Notes: a model not told the origin generated them from the letters alone. A stretch of 64,000 nt of DNA from Gyrodactylus bullatarudis (GCA_012064415.1 SSNU01000068.1:236730-300729); one strand, 5' to 3'. Counted from the stretch's first letter, positions 22,920 to 35,555 are shown. Made by a program: numbers and translations.

Positions 22920-23586
22920 TACCGTGAATCGTGTGAAAGCAGGGATTCGTACGAATCACTGGATCACTAGTGAATCGTGGAAATTTTAAATTCCTTCTCT
23001 AAATAATTTTTATTTTTTTATTTTCGTGGTGAAGAAATTAAGTATAATTGTAATATAAAATAAATTATTTATTTGTGCATGATAAACTATTGTGGCATAA
23101 TCATAACTTATATGGAGTGATCTTGAAAGTTGATTATAACAATCTATATCAGGTCGGAACAACATCCGGAATCATTGAAAGTCTATTTTCAGCAAATCAG
23201 CTATCTCCTTTAGCCGAGAAATTTATTGATATTGAAGAAGTTCCTAATGAAAGCTACTCTGTGAGAAAAATTTCGAGTATGACATCCTCTGTTAATGGAC
23301 AAGGATTTTTACACTGCAGCTGTAAAACAAAATGCTCAACAAGTCATTGCAAGTGTCGCAAGAATAATTTATTGTGTAACTCCAGATGCCACATGCATAA
23401 ATAAATTATTTATTTTATATTACAATTATACTTAATTTCTTCACCACGAAAATAAAAAAATAAAAATTATTTAGAGAAGGAATTTAAAATTTCCACGATT
23501 CACTAGGGATTCGTAAGAACCTTTCACACGATTCACTAGTGATCCAGTGATTCGTACGAATCCCTGCTTTCACACGATTCACGGTA
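22920..23586. mobile_element. TIR element with a Cys-rich ORF, inserted in an annexin exon
   Basis: Terminal repeats begin CCGTGAATCGTGTGAAAGCA, and the match continues for about 160 bp, ending near 23080 on the left and starting near 23390 on the right. The right arm has an extra unit of roughly 35 bp. TA flanks both sides (22920-22921 and 23585-23586). The centre holds an open frame, 23075-23404, ending in a cysteine-rich tail (HCSCKTKCSTSHCKC then CNSRCH). Such tails occur at the end of several transposon proteins. The rest of a transposase is absent, so this is a non-autonomous deletion derivative. TA target choice suggests the Tc1/mariner superfamily, but the tail is not typical of it. 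Confidence 0.8.
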
Positions 23587-24334
23587 ACAGATACACTTAA
23601 ATCCAAGTTCACTGGCAAATTTCTAATGACTAGTATCGCTTAATTCCAGAGTTCTGGTCGCTTAATGCGTAAGACTTTTGAAAAGGTTATGAAACGAGAT
23701 AGTCTGTATGAAACTTTTATGTGTCAAATAATAAGCTGTGCCTCAAACAAGGAAATCGATCAAATGAAGGCTGACTACAAACTAGGTTACATACAGTGTG
23801 ATAATTTTTAGAATACGGAAAAGAACTGGTAGCGGCAATTAGGGCCATTGTTAGTACAGACACTTTTAAAGTGCTGGTAGTCCTTTTACAGGGGAGAAGG
23901 AATGAGCCCACAGAAGAGGACCTGGAAAAGTTTAATGCAGAAGGAATAAGTGCTCTTGTTGACGTGGAAACAGCCAGGGAACAAGCATTGAAATTATACC
24001 AAGCTGGTATAAGGTATGTCTCAAGTTTTTCCGAATTTCTATCTATCCCTATTTAGCCAAACATGTTCGGATATCGACAACTTTATTTTAATACTTTGCA
24101 AAAAGAGTTCTTGGCAATTGGCCGCAATTGATGTTGAATATCAGAAACTCTCATCGCATAGCCTCATTAATGCGATCAAGAGTGAATTTGCCGGCTCACT
24201 GAGGGATGTTCTTATTATTATTCTGGTTAGTTCGCTCAGCGTCATTCAAGAGACTTGTTCAATAATATAATAATAATATGTATTTATCTTCCAGCTCGAT
24301 CGTGTTTTGATCTTCTTCGCCAAAAATAATACAG

Positions 24335-26275
24335 GTAAAAGCTCTGTAAAGTGACGAGAGTTGTGTGAATGTGCAAGTATACGTTAGTTATATACCATTT
24401 CTACCCCAAATCTCATGAATAATAGACCAATAGAAATTGAGTATTTGTTGGCCAATCAGAATCGAGCAACATTCCTCCTACAATTTTCCCAAGGTCCCAA
24501 ATATATTTTGCTACCAGAATCTCAAATTTTTCAATAGGTTGATGAAATTTTGTAGATGTTCTTAATCTTTTATTCTGATTAATTTCCACTTCGAATTTTT
24601 TTTCTATCTTATCAGGAAGAGGCCGTAGCAAAAAGAGCTAAAGCAGCAGTCTGTCAGACTTAAATTTAGTACCATTATATTCAGCATGAAATTTAGAGTA
24701 AACTTGGAAATTTTCAAGCTTCTATTCTAAAATATATGGCTAAAACTCGATTTTGAAATTAGTCTCAGATTTTGTATGATTTTAGATGAAAGATCAAAAA
24801 AGTCATTTTCCCAATCCCATACCCCTCCCCATGATTAGTCATGGGGCTGACCATTTGTACATTGTACATACATAGGTGTGAATACAAACATGTCAATCAA
24901 AGCTGTCACACTGTTCTCTTCCTTTTACATAGAATAGGGGTTTCTACTAACACATACGCACCAGTATCACGATGAACATAGAGTGGGTCACACACACACA
25001 CTTTCTGTAGAATGTAATGAAAAATCCTACCACGCCATATTTGGATATGAATATATGATAGACAAAATTATTCTGATGATGTAATATTCACTTATCATTA
25101 GGGCCTCAAAAATAGTACCAAAAAAGATGAAAATTTTTTTTTTTGTTAGACAATATTTATTTAAAAATAATTATATACAAAATAAATAAAAATAGATAGG
25201 TTCTGTACAGGGATATACAAAATAAATTCAATGTTATCTGGATAAGTTGGCAATAAATAAATTCAATTTCAGAAAAAAGGTTTCATAAAAGAAATATAAA
25301 AAATAGCATAATGAAAATAGTATCTCATAAACTGAAATATAAGTGCAAAAAAGTACTTTCAAGAGAATTTAAGGGATTTTTAGTAAAAAAATAGTCCTCT
25401 ACCGTAAATTGTTGCAGAATTTTAATCAATCTTGTGTGTCAACAAAATTTCTGATTTTTACTCGATTTTTTTTTCATTATAGAAAATTACCCTTAAACTG
25501 TTCTGTACAAAATACATCCTTTTAGTTGAAATTTGAAATTCATGAAGGAATATTATCCAACAAAAAGCTACGATCTAGATGCTATTTTCTTACATGATGA
25601 AAGCTCGATATCAGGAATATACCTATCAATTCATCGAAAATTGTGGTTGGTAAATAGTTGAGTGATACTATAGTCTGAGATTAAATTTGAAAAATAGTAC
25701 CATAAAGTACCTGGGCAACAATTTAGTACAGAAATAGTACCAGCTATCTTTTAAATAGGATTAGATAAGCAGATTTTTTCTTCAGATTATTAAAACTCAG
25801 TCAGTTCTTTGTCTATAGTAAAAATAGACCCAATAGTACTTTTTTAAAGGCCCTACTTATCGTTCACTATAACTCTCCCACGCCATGAATACACTACGTT
25901 TGTACACTAACGATGAAAAACTAAGAATCCTGCACGAGATGAAAGAAATGAACGAGGGTGCTAGTTTTATGGCTCTTTTTGTTACGGCCTCTTCCTGATA
26001 AGATAGAAAAAAAATTCGAAGTGGAAATTAATCAGAATAAAAGATTAAGAACATCTACAAAATTTCATCAACCTATTGAAAAATTTGAGATTCTGGTAGC
26101 AAAATATATTTGGGACCTTGGGAAAATTGTAGGAGGAATGTTGCTCGATTCTGATTGGCCAACAAATACTCAATTTCTATTGGTCTATTATTCATGAGAT
26201 TTGGGGTAGAAATGGTATATAACTAACGTATACTTGCACATTCACACAACTCTCGTCACTTTACAGAGCTTTTAC
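24335..26275. mobile_element. large foldback element with about 305-bp inverted arms
   Basis: 24335-24639 and 25971-26275 appear to be perfect or near-perfect inverted repeats (GGTAAAAGCTCTGTAAAGTG at the tips). The 1.3-kb spacer has no recognised coding sequence and contains a second nested element. The insertion lies in exon 4 of annexin D and seems to have deleted part of it. No clear target duplication could be defined. The open frames inside the arms are incidental. Confidence 0.75.
25099..25855. mobile_element. hAT-like MITE nested in the foldback element
   Basis: The element runs from TAGGGCCTCAAAAATAGTACC to the inverse AGTACTTTTTTAAAGGCCCTA. Its flanks are cttatcat (25091-25098) and cttatcgt (25856-25863), an 8-bp duplication with one mismatch. 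Short terminal repeats starting TAGGGCC and an 8-bp duplication fit the hAT superfamily. A related, more decayed pair of ends is seen near 34995 and 35590. Confidence 0.65.
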
Positions 26276-26652
26276 CCTTATAGGACCTGATGATAAAGTC
26301 TTCATAAATCTAATTATTTCCAGATCATCAGTAATCCAATAATTTATATAATCTAGATTAATCTGGGAACTATTAAACAAGTTTATGCCTCAGTTGCAAA
26401 GGGAATCGATCTCCTAGCTGATGTAAGAAATGATACCGAAAGCTCGTATGAAAACCTTTTAGCTGCCATTATTGAGGAATAATTTATTTAATAATTTTCA
26501 TAATTTCTTCGACCCTCTATTTTTTTGCTAATTTCAATTAACAAAGTTAAGCCTTGATCAATATAATTTTATTAGTAATCTTGAATAAAACTTTATTTTG
26601 TTCTGTTATCAAATTAATGTCTTCTTTACATGGAACACAATTTCGGAATAAA

Positions 26653-29600
26653 CTAAGAATCGTCAATGCTACTCAGGATATCATCGAAATCTTCATCGAA
26701 TGATATATTCACTGACTCAAGGCTTGCGTTGTGCTGATAGCGTTGTATATCTGCCCTGAATGTTTTTTCCAAATTTCCCGTATACTTTGAAATGATATTG
26801 TCAACAGTTTCAGGATTATTCATAATATTTTCATCTCTATGATTTGTCCTGACATGAGAGACCAAGTCGCTAGTAAGGCGAAATTTTTTACTACACAAGG
26901 CACACCAATTCTTTTCCTCTAAATTGAGTAGGACATTTTCAGCTATCGCTATAGATGAGGGTTCGTTTTTCAAATGTTTTTTGATGAACTTTGTCAATGG
27001 ATTTCCAATTATTTCATCTTTACTGTTATTGGGAATTTTGCTATTCTTAACTTTTACACCTACATCAAGAGAAAAGAAAAATTATTTAATGTGAAGTGAA
27101 GTCAAACATCTTGCCTAACAGATAAAGCTCAGTCTGTATCTAACAGTCCTAACATTAATAGCTGGTGTGGACACGTTCCGTCCTTTTAAGTAAAGTAATT
27201 TTTTGATCATGGACCTTATTCAAGGAATGAGTTTTCTTTATGATTCGTTCTTCCACGTAAGCGTCCCCCATCTGTCTGCATTGGTACTATCAGATAAAAC
27301 AAAAATTTGCCTTTTTTTAACAGAGAAAATTCTCATTTAACCCTTAAAGTCCCATTGGGTTATTACTATCACATATCCTTCAAATGATAATATCTCTCTT
27401 AAAATTTTTGATATTTCAATGATTTTTAACCAAAAGAAAGCTGAAAAAATTATACACATGATGACATCATACTTCATGTTACTAAGCCACTTCAACATTG
27501 AAAAAATCCAGCTTGAAAATCTTAAAAGATGATTTCTAGACAAATAAATAGTTACTAAACTAGATTTTGATAAAAATAACAGTGAAAGAGGGCTTTAGGT
27601 AATGCAGATTTTTATATAAACAAAAAAATAGTATAATTTTATATTAAAAAAAAGTTTTGTAACTATCTGGTTTGATTACCAAAATATAAGCCCTTAAAGT
27701 TATGTGATAGTACTAGCCCATTGGGTCTCCTGGCAACAAACCGATTTTATATCGGCCTGAAAAATAACAGATTGAAACGCGGGAATCAAGGTTTGGGCTC
27801 TTTGCGGGGAATCAGGTTATCTCTACAATTTTGAATTCTATCATGGAGCAATTACCAAGGAAACCAAGTCAAAGTTTGGAGTCCATGGAGATGTTGTTCT
27901 CAATCTAATCAAAATTTTGCCTGAACATAAAAATTTCAAGATTTACGCAGATAATCTGTTTACCAGTATTCCTTTAGCAATACAGCTCCTGGATAGAGGT
28001 TATCATCTTCTCGGAACAATAAGAAAAAACCGACTTCCGAAGATAAAACTACGCGAGGACAAAGTTTTGAAGAATTCAAAAACTCGGATTGATGAAATTG
28101 TAGCTAGCCAATACAGCATAATGATATCCAAATGGTTCGACAAGAGACCAGTACATCTTATCTCTACATTTGTGAGCTCCGAACCTTATAATATTGTTGA
28201 ACGTTATGATAAATCAAAAAAACAAATGCTCAAGGTTCAAAGACCCAATTTCGTATCCGTATATAACCGTTACATGGGAGGAGTCGATCTTCATGATTCT
28301 TTGGTTTCAAGATATAGACCTTCTTACAAGTCAAAACATTGGTACCTTTACATTCTCTGGCAAATTCTAGTTTCATCCAGTGTAAATGCTTACATAGTCT
28401 ATAGAGAAAGATGCAAGGTACAGGAAGTACCGAAGAAGGACATAGTGAGAAGAAGAAGATTCATTCAGCTCCTCTGCAACGATTTATTACAAAGAAATTT
28501 CGAAAAGCGGAAAAGAGGAAGACCATCAGCTAATTTAGAAACTTCATTTCAAGAACCGCCCACAAAGAGACATAGAATCATGGTCCCTATCGACGATGTA
28601 CGTCGAGATGGTGTGAATCATTGGATCCAGTTTGGTGAAAGAAAAAGATGCCAACTATGCCGGTCACATTGTTCTTTTTACTGTGAAAAATGCCTTGTGA
28701 ATCTATGTTTTAATAGAGAAAGAAATTGTTTTAAAAATTTCCACAAATAAATTTATACTTTGTTAATACTATGGTCGCTTATAAGTAGAAATAGACCCAA
28801 GGAACCCATTGGGTTATTATTATCACATATTGGTGACTGGATTATGGATAAAGTTAGAGAAATAATTTTTACACCGTTGAATTTAGCATGCTCAAATTGC
28901 TCAGTGAAGTTATTTTCAAATTTTTTCGATGAAAATTGATCGCTTGGGACTTTAAGGGTTAACAAGATTTAATATTTTCAAGATCTCAACGACTAGGTTA
29001 ATGTTAAGAATGGGTATAGATTGGGTTTGCTATTTAAAAATGAATAAATTAGGTTCTAATTAGGATGCTCTAAGATCTATTTGTAACAATTAGTCTAATC
29101 GCGATCTGGAAAAACAACATTTTACCATCTTCTTACTTTAAAAGAATAAAACCCCTGAATAAATATATTGATATTATTATTATACAACGATTTAGAGCGT
29201 TTATCATGTTTCATCCACAGAAATAACGCAAAAACTGTTGATAGTACAGTATTCCGATTAATATTTTATCGCAGATTTTAGATTCTATTATGAATCAAAA
29301 TAATGTACCTTGCTTACTTGCATCTGAAGTAGGTTGATATTGTAGATATTCATTCTGGCTTGTTAAATGATCTGTGCTTTGTGGTGATTTTATGCATTTA
29401 TACAAAATATGAGCAATGAATGGGTAGATATGAATGAATTCACTTTGACATCGGACACAAATGAAATTTTCTGCTAGAAATTAAAAATAGTTTCTGAAAT
29501 CTACTCGTAAGCAATTACATTTTAAAATAAAATAATACTAATTTCAATAATGAATTATAAGTTATAGATTATAATTGATCATTCTATAGATGAGATTTAA

Positions 29601-31704
29601 ACTTTAAACGAACTCTGCTGATCAATATTTCAATCGTCATTCCTTTTAATTGAAAATATATTAATGAAGAATCACTCGAGATTAATAAATGATGAAAAGA
29701 ATCAGCTGAAATTCTCTTTTACATGAATCGCATTTGATTAGATTTTTTCAAACTCAATAAAGAACTTACTTTTGATTTCATGGCCAAGCCAGGCTAAAAT
29801 TATTTGATTTCCAAATACGGAAGAAATCGGATTTTTGTCAATAAAATTCTCCTCTATTATGTACTTTAATAAGTTTTGTGTCAACTCAACCCTTGGGAGC
29901 CAAACTCGGAGACGTTCACCTGAATTAATCGGTCTTGTTGTAACATAATAAAACAACTTTCGAGCTTTCCCGTTATCTGTCTGGTGCAGTTTGAGTTCGA
30001 GATTTTGTTCATTCGGCTCTCTTGCTGGTTCAATATGGAATATCCACTCTATTAGCTTGCCAGGAACATTTGAGACTAAAATGATTTGAAAATTGATTTT
30101 TACTAAAAGAGTGAGATTTGAAATTGAAATAAAACGTCACGGATTGTAGATAGAACCGCAGAAAACAAGACAAGAAAAAGAATTCAAAACTCATTACAGA
30201 AAATGAAATATATTAAGCCAAAGGATATGTATATGTTATCGTGAGTCTGGGAAATCAGTGAGTGTCGGTTATTCACTATGTAGGTAATATGTTGGTAATC
30301 AGTGTGACTTTAGTGAATCTAGCTAATAAGCCCTCACTACCCAAACACACTGAGAAGGTCAGTGAATTCAACAGCTCAACTTATTGATTGAATTTTTCGA
30401 GAAAAAATTAAAGCATTAAATATTTATTTATTGCCATAAGTAAGAGAATGATCAGGAGTTACATAAAACTTGATTCTTTTGACATTTGCAGGTCAGTGTT
30501 TCACAATCTGAGTCAATCAAATTTGAATATTCCCTGTCCATTTCCAAGGGGAAATTTGGCATTGATCTCTCCTAATGAACACTTATCTTCTTTGACACAC
30601 ATCTAATTCATTACTTGCTACCAATTTATTCAGGGTACCATGAATATTTTGATCTTTGAAAAGATACTTGTTCATTACTCTCAGTTACTACATCAATTAT
30701 TATTGATTCGAAATCGCCCCTTCCTCTATCAAAGTCTGGATCACTAAAATCCGGAATATCTTGGCCGTTTATTGAATTTCTAAAGTTTTATCTTCAAAAT
30801 TAGTAATCTTATCATTAAGAGGGCCTTAATGGTGAGTTTCGTTGTTTTACCTTGTCCTTTGGATATTATGGGAAAAATTTTGGAAAAAATGATGAAACCT
30901 TTTAATATAAAAAAATAGTTGATTAATTTATATAGTCCAAGATAAATCGTTTTAGAGCTAAAAATGTCAATTTTATCTTGATAACGATTAAGAATCAAAA
31001 TATTTAAAAATTTTCTAATTTGAGGGTGAAAAAAAGTGTAACCCGAAAAAGTAAGTATCTTTGAGTATCCACAGAACTCAATGGAAATTTAGGCTAAAAA
31101 ATTCTTCGAGAGAATAGATAATTGAAAAAGACATCAAATTATCTTATATGGCCGTTTTCATGGAATCAAGAGTGTGTAAAATTAGAAATTGGGAATCTAT
31201 GATGTTTTATGAAAATCTCAATTTTTCCGTCAAGAATTCGAATTTGTTGAAGATTTTTTGGAATCATACTTTTACCATTAGAAGAAGAAAAAATTATTTT
31301 TATGAAAAATATGGTCATTTTTCAAATTTCGATTTTGTGGCAAAATCCCATTTTATCGAACTTTGAACTGAAAACATTTACTGATTTGAAAGTGAGAATT
31401 CCTGATGGAAAAATTGAGATTTTTGTAAGAAATCATAGATTCCCAACATCATATCAATGAGATTTATATGCTTGAGATTTGTATGAATTTGAAAGGAAAA
31501 ATAACAAAGCAAATCGTTTAATAATAATATACGTGCAAGTTATCACTTACCCAGGGGATTGATTTTGATCAGTTGACGTGAAATGGAATGTTCATCATTT
31601 GTCATTTGTATAACAAACAGGGAAGGATGTGTAATCATAAGTTCATTCGGTAGAGGCCCTAAAGCATAACCAATTGGAAGGCTGACTGTTGTCTCAACTC
31701 CCAT
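26653..31704 (-). CDS. PR/SET-domain zinc-finger protein (PRDM-like)
   Basis: Four exons (31704-31551, 30075-29770, 29473-29318 and 27059-26653) join with matching phases to give 340 aa. The first two exons form a PR (SET-related) domain: a PIGYALGPLPNEL start, WIFHIEPAREPNEQNL, and YYVTTRPINSGERLRVW, the typical end of the fold. Two zinc fingers follow: an atypical one (CVRCQSEF with H and C partners) and a C2H2 finger, CALCSKKFRLTSDLVSHVRTNH. An acidic tail closes the protein. PRDM proteins are nuclear regulators of transcription or chromatin. Most have more fingers, so this is a short form and its orthology is not assigned. Intron 3 contains a piggyBac copy and intron 1 a dispersed repeat. 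Confidence 0.8.
27337..28962 (+). mobile_element. piggyBac element with TTAA ends
   Basis: Both ends carry TTAA followed by the inverted repeat CCCTTAAAGTCCCA (27337-27354 and 28945-28962), the hallmark of piggyBac insertion at TTAA. A subterminal motif, CCCATTGGGTTATTA plus ATCACATA, occurs near both ends (27351 and 28805), and part of it occurs again near 27717. The element sits in intron 3 of the PRDM-like gene, on the opposite strand. Confidence 0.9.
27789..28750 (+). pseudogene. truncated piggyBac transposase
   Basis: The open frame covers only the C-terminal part of a DDE_Tnp_1_7 transposase. The segment VWALCGESGYLYNFE corresponds to the first catalytic aspartate region (usually LCDS), but the Asp is Gly. 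The second Asp (IYADNLFTS) and the third (MGGVDLHDSL) are kept. The C terminus is a cysteine-rich zinc-binding tail (CQLCRSHC, CEKC, C, C). The N-terminal half, including the start, is deleted, with only about 450 bp between the left end and this frame. The protein should be inactive. A remaining function as a DNA-binding remnant is only speculation. Confidence 0.85.
31085..31460 (-). repeat. dispersed AT-rich repeat copy in PRDM-like intron 1
   Basis: The reverse complement shows the family phrases (wtttgaactgaaaac-like start, gggattttgcc, aaatgaccatatttttcat, ccaaaaaatcttc). It matches the 250-640 copy over most of its length. No coding potential was found. Confidence 0.55.
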
Positions 31705-34700
31705 GATAATAAATATTTCTTCTTCCCTTCTCTGATTAGTTTACAGATATTTCCTCCTTTTAAGCAGACTTTATTAACCAAATTGAAAGAGACAATTTAC
31801 TCTGTTTACCAGTTCCCATATTATTATTATATTTACCAATATGAATATATATTTAAGATACTATAATATTTTCTGTTGCGTAATAAAGTAATCTTTCATT
31901 GGATGATATTTTTCTACAAACTTAACTGATATTATTATCCTATTGGATGCATAAACTTATTTGGTAGATGCATATATAATATATAAAATAAATTATATGT
32001 ATACTTGAAAGTAATCTTTCCATCTCCTATGCAATAGTAGACCAGTCAGCTTTCAGTTGAAGCTGATAAATGATCAAAAATTTGTGGAGCGTAGATAATT
32101 CCTCGGATGATAATAATATTTATTGTATGGTATAAAATGGGATGGTATTACGGTTTTCCCTTTAATTGACAAATATTCATCAATTTTTGCTTCATTAACT
32201 TTACGATCTGATTTTAATAGGAAGAATTAGAATGCAGTACTTTATATCTACTCACATGTTTCAATAGTAGACGTAGAGATAACTCATAATCTTCGACTAA
32301 CCCACATTGTTTAGTCATCAGACTTATATATAAAGATTAGGGTAATACAAAATTTTAATTTCCCAAACAATATTCATGTTCTGATTTACAAAAATCCCAT
32401 TTTCCCTAAAATCATCAAAATTTACCTAATTTCCTAGGAATTTCTTTCAACATGTGAAAAAAGACTCAATTTTTACTAAAGGCCATATTTTTATTCAGAA
32501 TGTTCCAGATTCTATTCAAAAATCTTAATTTTGTCCTTTCTCGTAGTAAAGTTCATTGAAAAAATCTTGGCGCGTGTTCAAAAATTTTCATTTTCAATAG
32601 AAAATTTATGGGTTTGTAGGAAAAAATGCCTAGTTTTCGTTTATCTTTAAAATGAGATTAAGGCTAGGAAAAGTTGAAAAATTTGGCCTACTATATTAAA
32701 GATAAGATTTTACTATCACGACTAGAAACTTTTCTCCTATATTTTTGAATCCTATGATAAAATGGACCGCTTAGTTCGTCAGGAGACTCAACATAAATAC
32801 CTGCTGATGTATTAGATATCAATCAGCGTAGAATTTCGCGCTCTTTTTAATAATACCAAGAGCTAATTGCTAAATAATTATCCCAAAGGAATTATTTTCT
32901 TATTTCTCTTATAAGCTTCTAGAATTCGAAATTGTTTGCAATCAGTTTTTAATTTTGAATAAACTTCTATAGTATAAAAAATATGGTTAATCCTGAACTA
33001 TTTATTGTTGCTTTGTTGTCACTTTATGAATGGGTTCTATGTATTCGATATAGTTTCGATTCTCTGGAATGACTCAATCGGACCCAAGCTAAATAGCGTA
33101 AACATGAGAATCCGATCTCTATCATTACCTTTAGAGGTATAAAAATACAAAAGCTCTTCAAAAGCAAAAGTAGATTTAGATATAACTAATTTGGAGATAT
33201 AACCAAACTTTTTCCAATGTCTCCTCAAGACGTTTTAGTTCTGAGATAGTCAAGTACGTTTTTCAGTGGAATGAGGAACGCCTGGAAGAGGCTCTTGAAA
33301 AAATTTGGTTAAATTCCAATTGATATTTTTGCAAAAGACTAAAATTGAATGCAAGTTTTTACACATAGCCAAATAAATATCACCTGGCCAATCTGTTACC
33401 TATTCCAGGAATGCTCTAGTCTTTTAAACCGTATCTTTGAATAATATTTATAAATTCGTATACGAGTCGGTTACGAAACTCATTGGACATCCCTGTTCAA
33501 GAAACTGTGGTCAACTACTTCTAAAATTAGGGTTCCTCAGATAATTCAGAATCGGGTCTTTTTGAAAAAATCCGTTAAGGTACCGAAAATAAAATTATTA
33601 AAACAAGCACTAATTTCCTACATTCTTGTGAAATACAGATTTATTTCCAAAAAATAATTCAAATTAAAATTCTTACTACATGTCCAAAGAAATTTGATAC
33701 CTTCTTCTTCTTCTTCTTCGCAAGAACCATCTCTAATACCTAGGATCTTGATTGGACCTATCTATCGTTATTCAAACTTTGATAATAATAGATCAATGAT
33801 TATTGTTATCAACCAGGGAGATAGCTTTCTTAGACATTATAAAATTTAAATCTAGAAAAGAATTGTTATTTGATTAAAAGTGTGTAGGATTTCTATACAA
33901 AAAAATTTATTTCATAATTATTTTTTTGTTTATATCTGAAGTGAAATTGTGGCCATTCGGAATATTTCTGAATCTGAAGAACCCTATCTAAAACAGTGGT
34001 GGTTAATTGATAACTCATCAATGATATGAATATGAACAAATTTTACTCCAAATAATAGGTAAAAGAAGCGTGTGGATGAAAAGCCTAATCTGGAATTTCC
34101 ATAAGTTAATTTCGGAGCTATTTGATTCTGTGGAACAGCTTTCTAGATTCTAATTTGAAAAATTCAAATTAATAAATTAAATAAATCAAGGAAGAGAAAT
34201 TATCTATTACAGAGATTATGCAAAAATTAATCAAGAAATTCAGAATTCTTTAATCGGTAAAAATGATCACAATTATACAAGATTTTTCCCTTCAATATTC
34301 AATGTGCAAGAATTGCTTTGGTTGCTCAAGATAAATCTATAAGCTCTTTAGAGTAACAAAGCTATATATACACAGCTTATTATACACACCCACTGTAAGG
34401 CAAATTGGATATATATTTATAGAAGAGGACGAAGAAAATAGAGGATAAATTACTCCACATTATTTCCCCGGTGAAAGAAAACAATTGCCCATTATCATCA
34501 GAGAGAATAATTTTTATTTTATCGGTCATCAATCTCCTTCAATTTGTATTTCTCATCATCTTCTCGACAAACTTTGGCATCCCTCTCATATTTCTACACA
34601 CTGTCCTTGAGCAGTATTTAATTTCACTACTCTAGTTGTTGTATAACTGATATAGCTAGATTATAACTAACTTGTTCACTTCAATCGTAATAATCTTCTT

Positions 34701-35090
34701 TTTACGTCTTCTTTCCCTTTATTTTCTTCTTGAGTGTGTGTTCCCTTCTCGTTTTATTTTTTTCTAGAGTTTTTCTTTCTCTGTATTCATTTCTGTAGAT
34801 AGATAGATATGAGATGAAAACTCTTTGAGTACACTTTGATGAAGATGAAAGGTGTATGTATATTTTTAATAAAAGTTTATCTGTCAACGTATAATAATGA
34901 TAATTCGAAATTGTTCTCGATAACATTTTTATTCATTCTACAATTGAATTTTTATCGTCAGCAAAACTGATTAAGTATATTCCGAATCAGTTATAATTAG
35001 TGCCTCAAAGATAGTAGTAGTAAAGATAAAAAATAGTATCCCATAAACTGAGTAGTAATTTAAAGAAAAGAGATTTTGGAGACATGGAGA

Positions 35091-35555
35091 AAAAAATCAA
35101 TTTTTAAGAAAATACGGCAAATTTGAATTCTTGAAGTCACGCCATATTCCCATTTTTTTGAACTTTGAGTTGAAAACTTTTGTTGATTTCAATGTGAGAG
35201 AGTGACCAAAAGTTGATTTTTAGAATCACAATAAGACAAAAAACCGATGATCATCATAAAAATGTTGATAAATTCGTAATTTTTCTGGGATCTTGAAATA
35301 TCGAATTTCATCGACTTTCAAGTAGGGAAAATGATGAAAAAATCAAAATTCGATTTTGACACGATTACGGGGCGATTCTCAAAACCAGATTCAGCATATT
35401 TGATTTCTTTGAATAATTTTGATTCTGAAAATCAACTTCTGATCACTCTCTCACATAGAAAAATTTTCTACTCAAAGTTTAAAAATATGGGAATTTGGCG
35501 CTACTTCAAGATTTCGAATTTGCCGTGTTTTCCTTAAAAATTTATTTTTTTCTAA
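35091..35555. repeat. inverted pair of dispersed AT-rich repeat copies
   Basis: 35091-35225 ('ttaagaaaatacggcaaattt', 'aagtcacgccatattcccatt', 'tgagagagtgacc') is repeated in reverse at 35425-35555 with modest divergence. The arms are about 130 bp around a 200-bp loop. This is a head-to-head arrangement of the same family found at 250-640. Confidence 0.65.

Larger units (their letters stand above)
22650..26482 (+). pseudogene. annexin D pseudogene
   Basis: Annexin exons can be traced in order: exon 1 22680-22919 (MNIGPFGEIYEPS), its continuation 23587-23788, exon 2 about 23812-24013, exon 3 about 24070-24222, exon 4 split around 24296-24333 and 26282-26330, and exon 5 26356-26482. It is broken by a frameshift near 22805-22815, a 663-bp inserted element at 22922-23584, damage in exon 3 (the GTDED loop is lost) and a 1.9-kb foldback element that removes the middle of exon 4. 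Excising the first element with one TA restores the annexin frame locally, so that insertion hit a coding exon. It cannot make a full annexin. Confidence 0.88.

Noticed and set aside
24413..26197. Two matching open frames (about 72 codons, PLPDKIEKKFEVEINQ) in the foldback arms
   Set aside because: Both are the same arm sequence read in inverse positions; no protein-like conservation and no start context.
29738..29956. Independent small gene at this open frame
   Set aside because: It is the end of exon 2 of the PRDM-like gene, as the splice phases and PR-domain motifs show.
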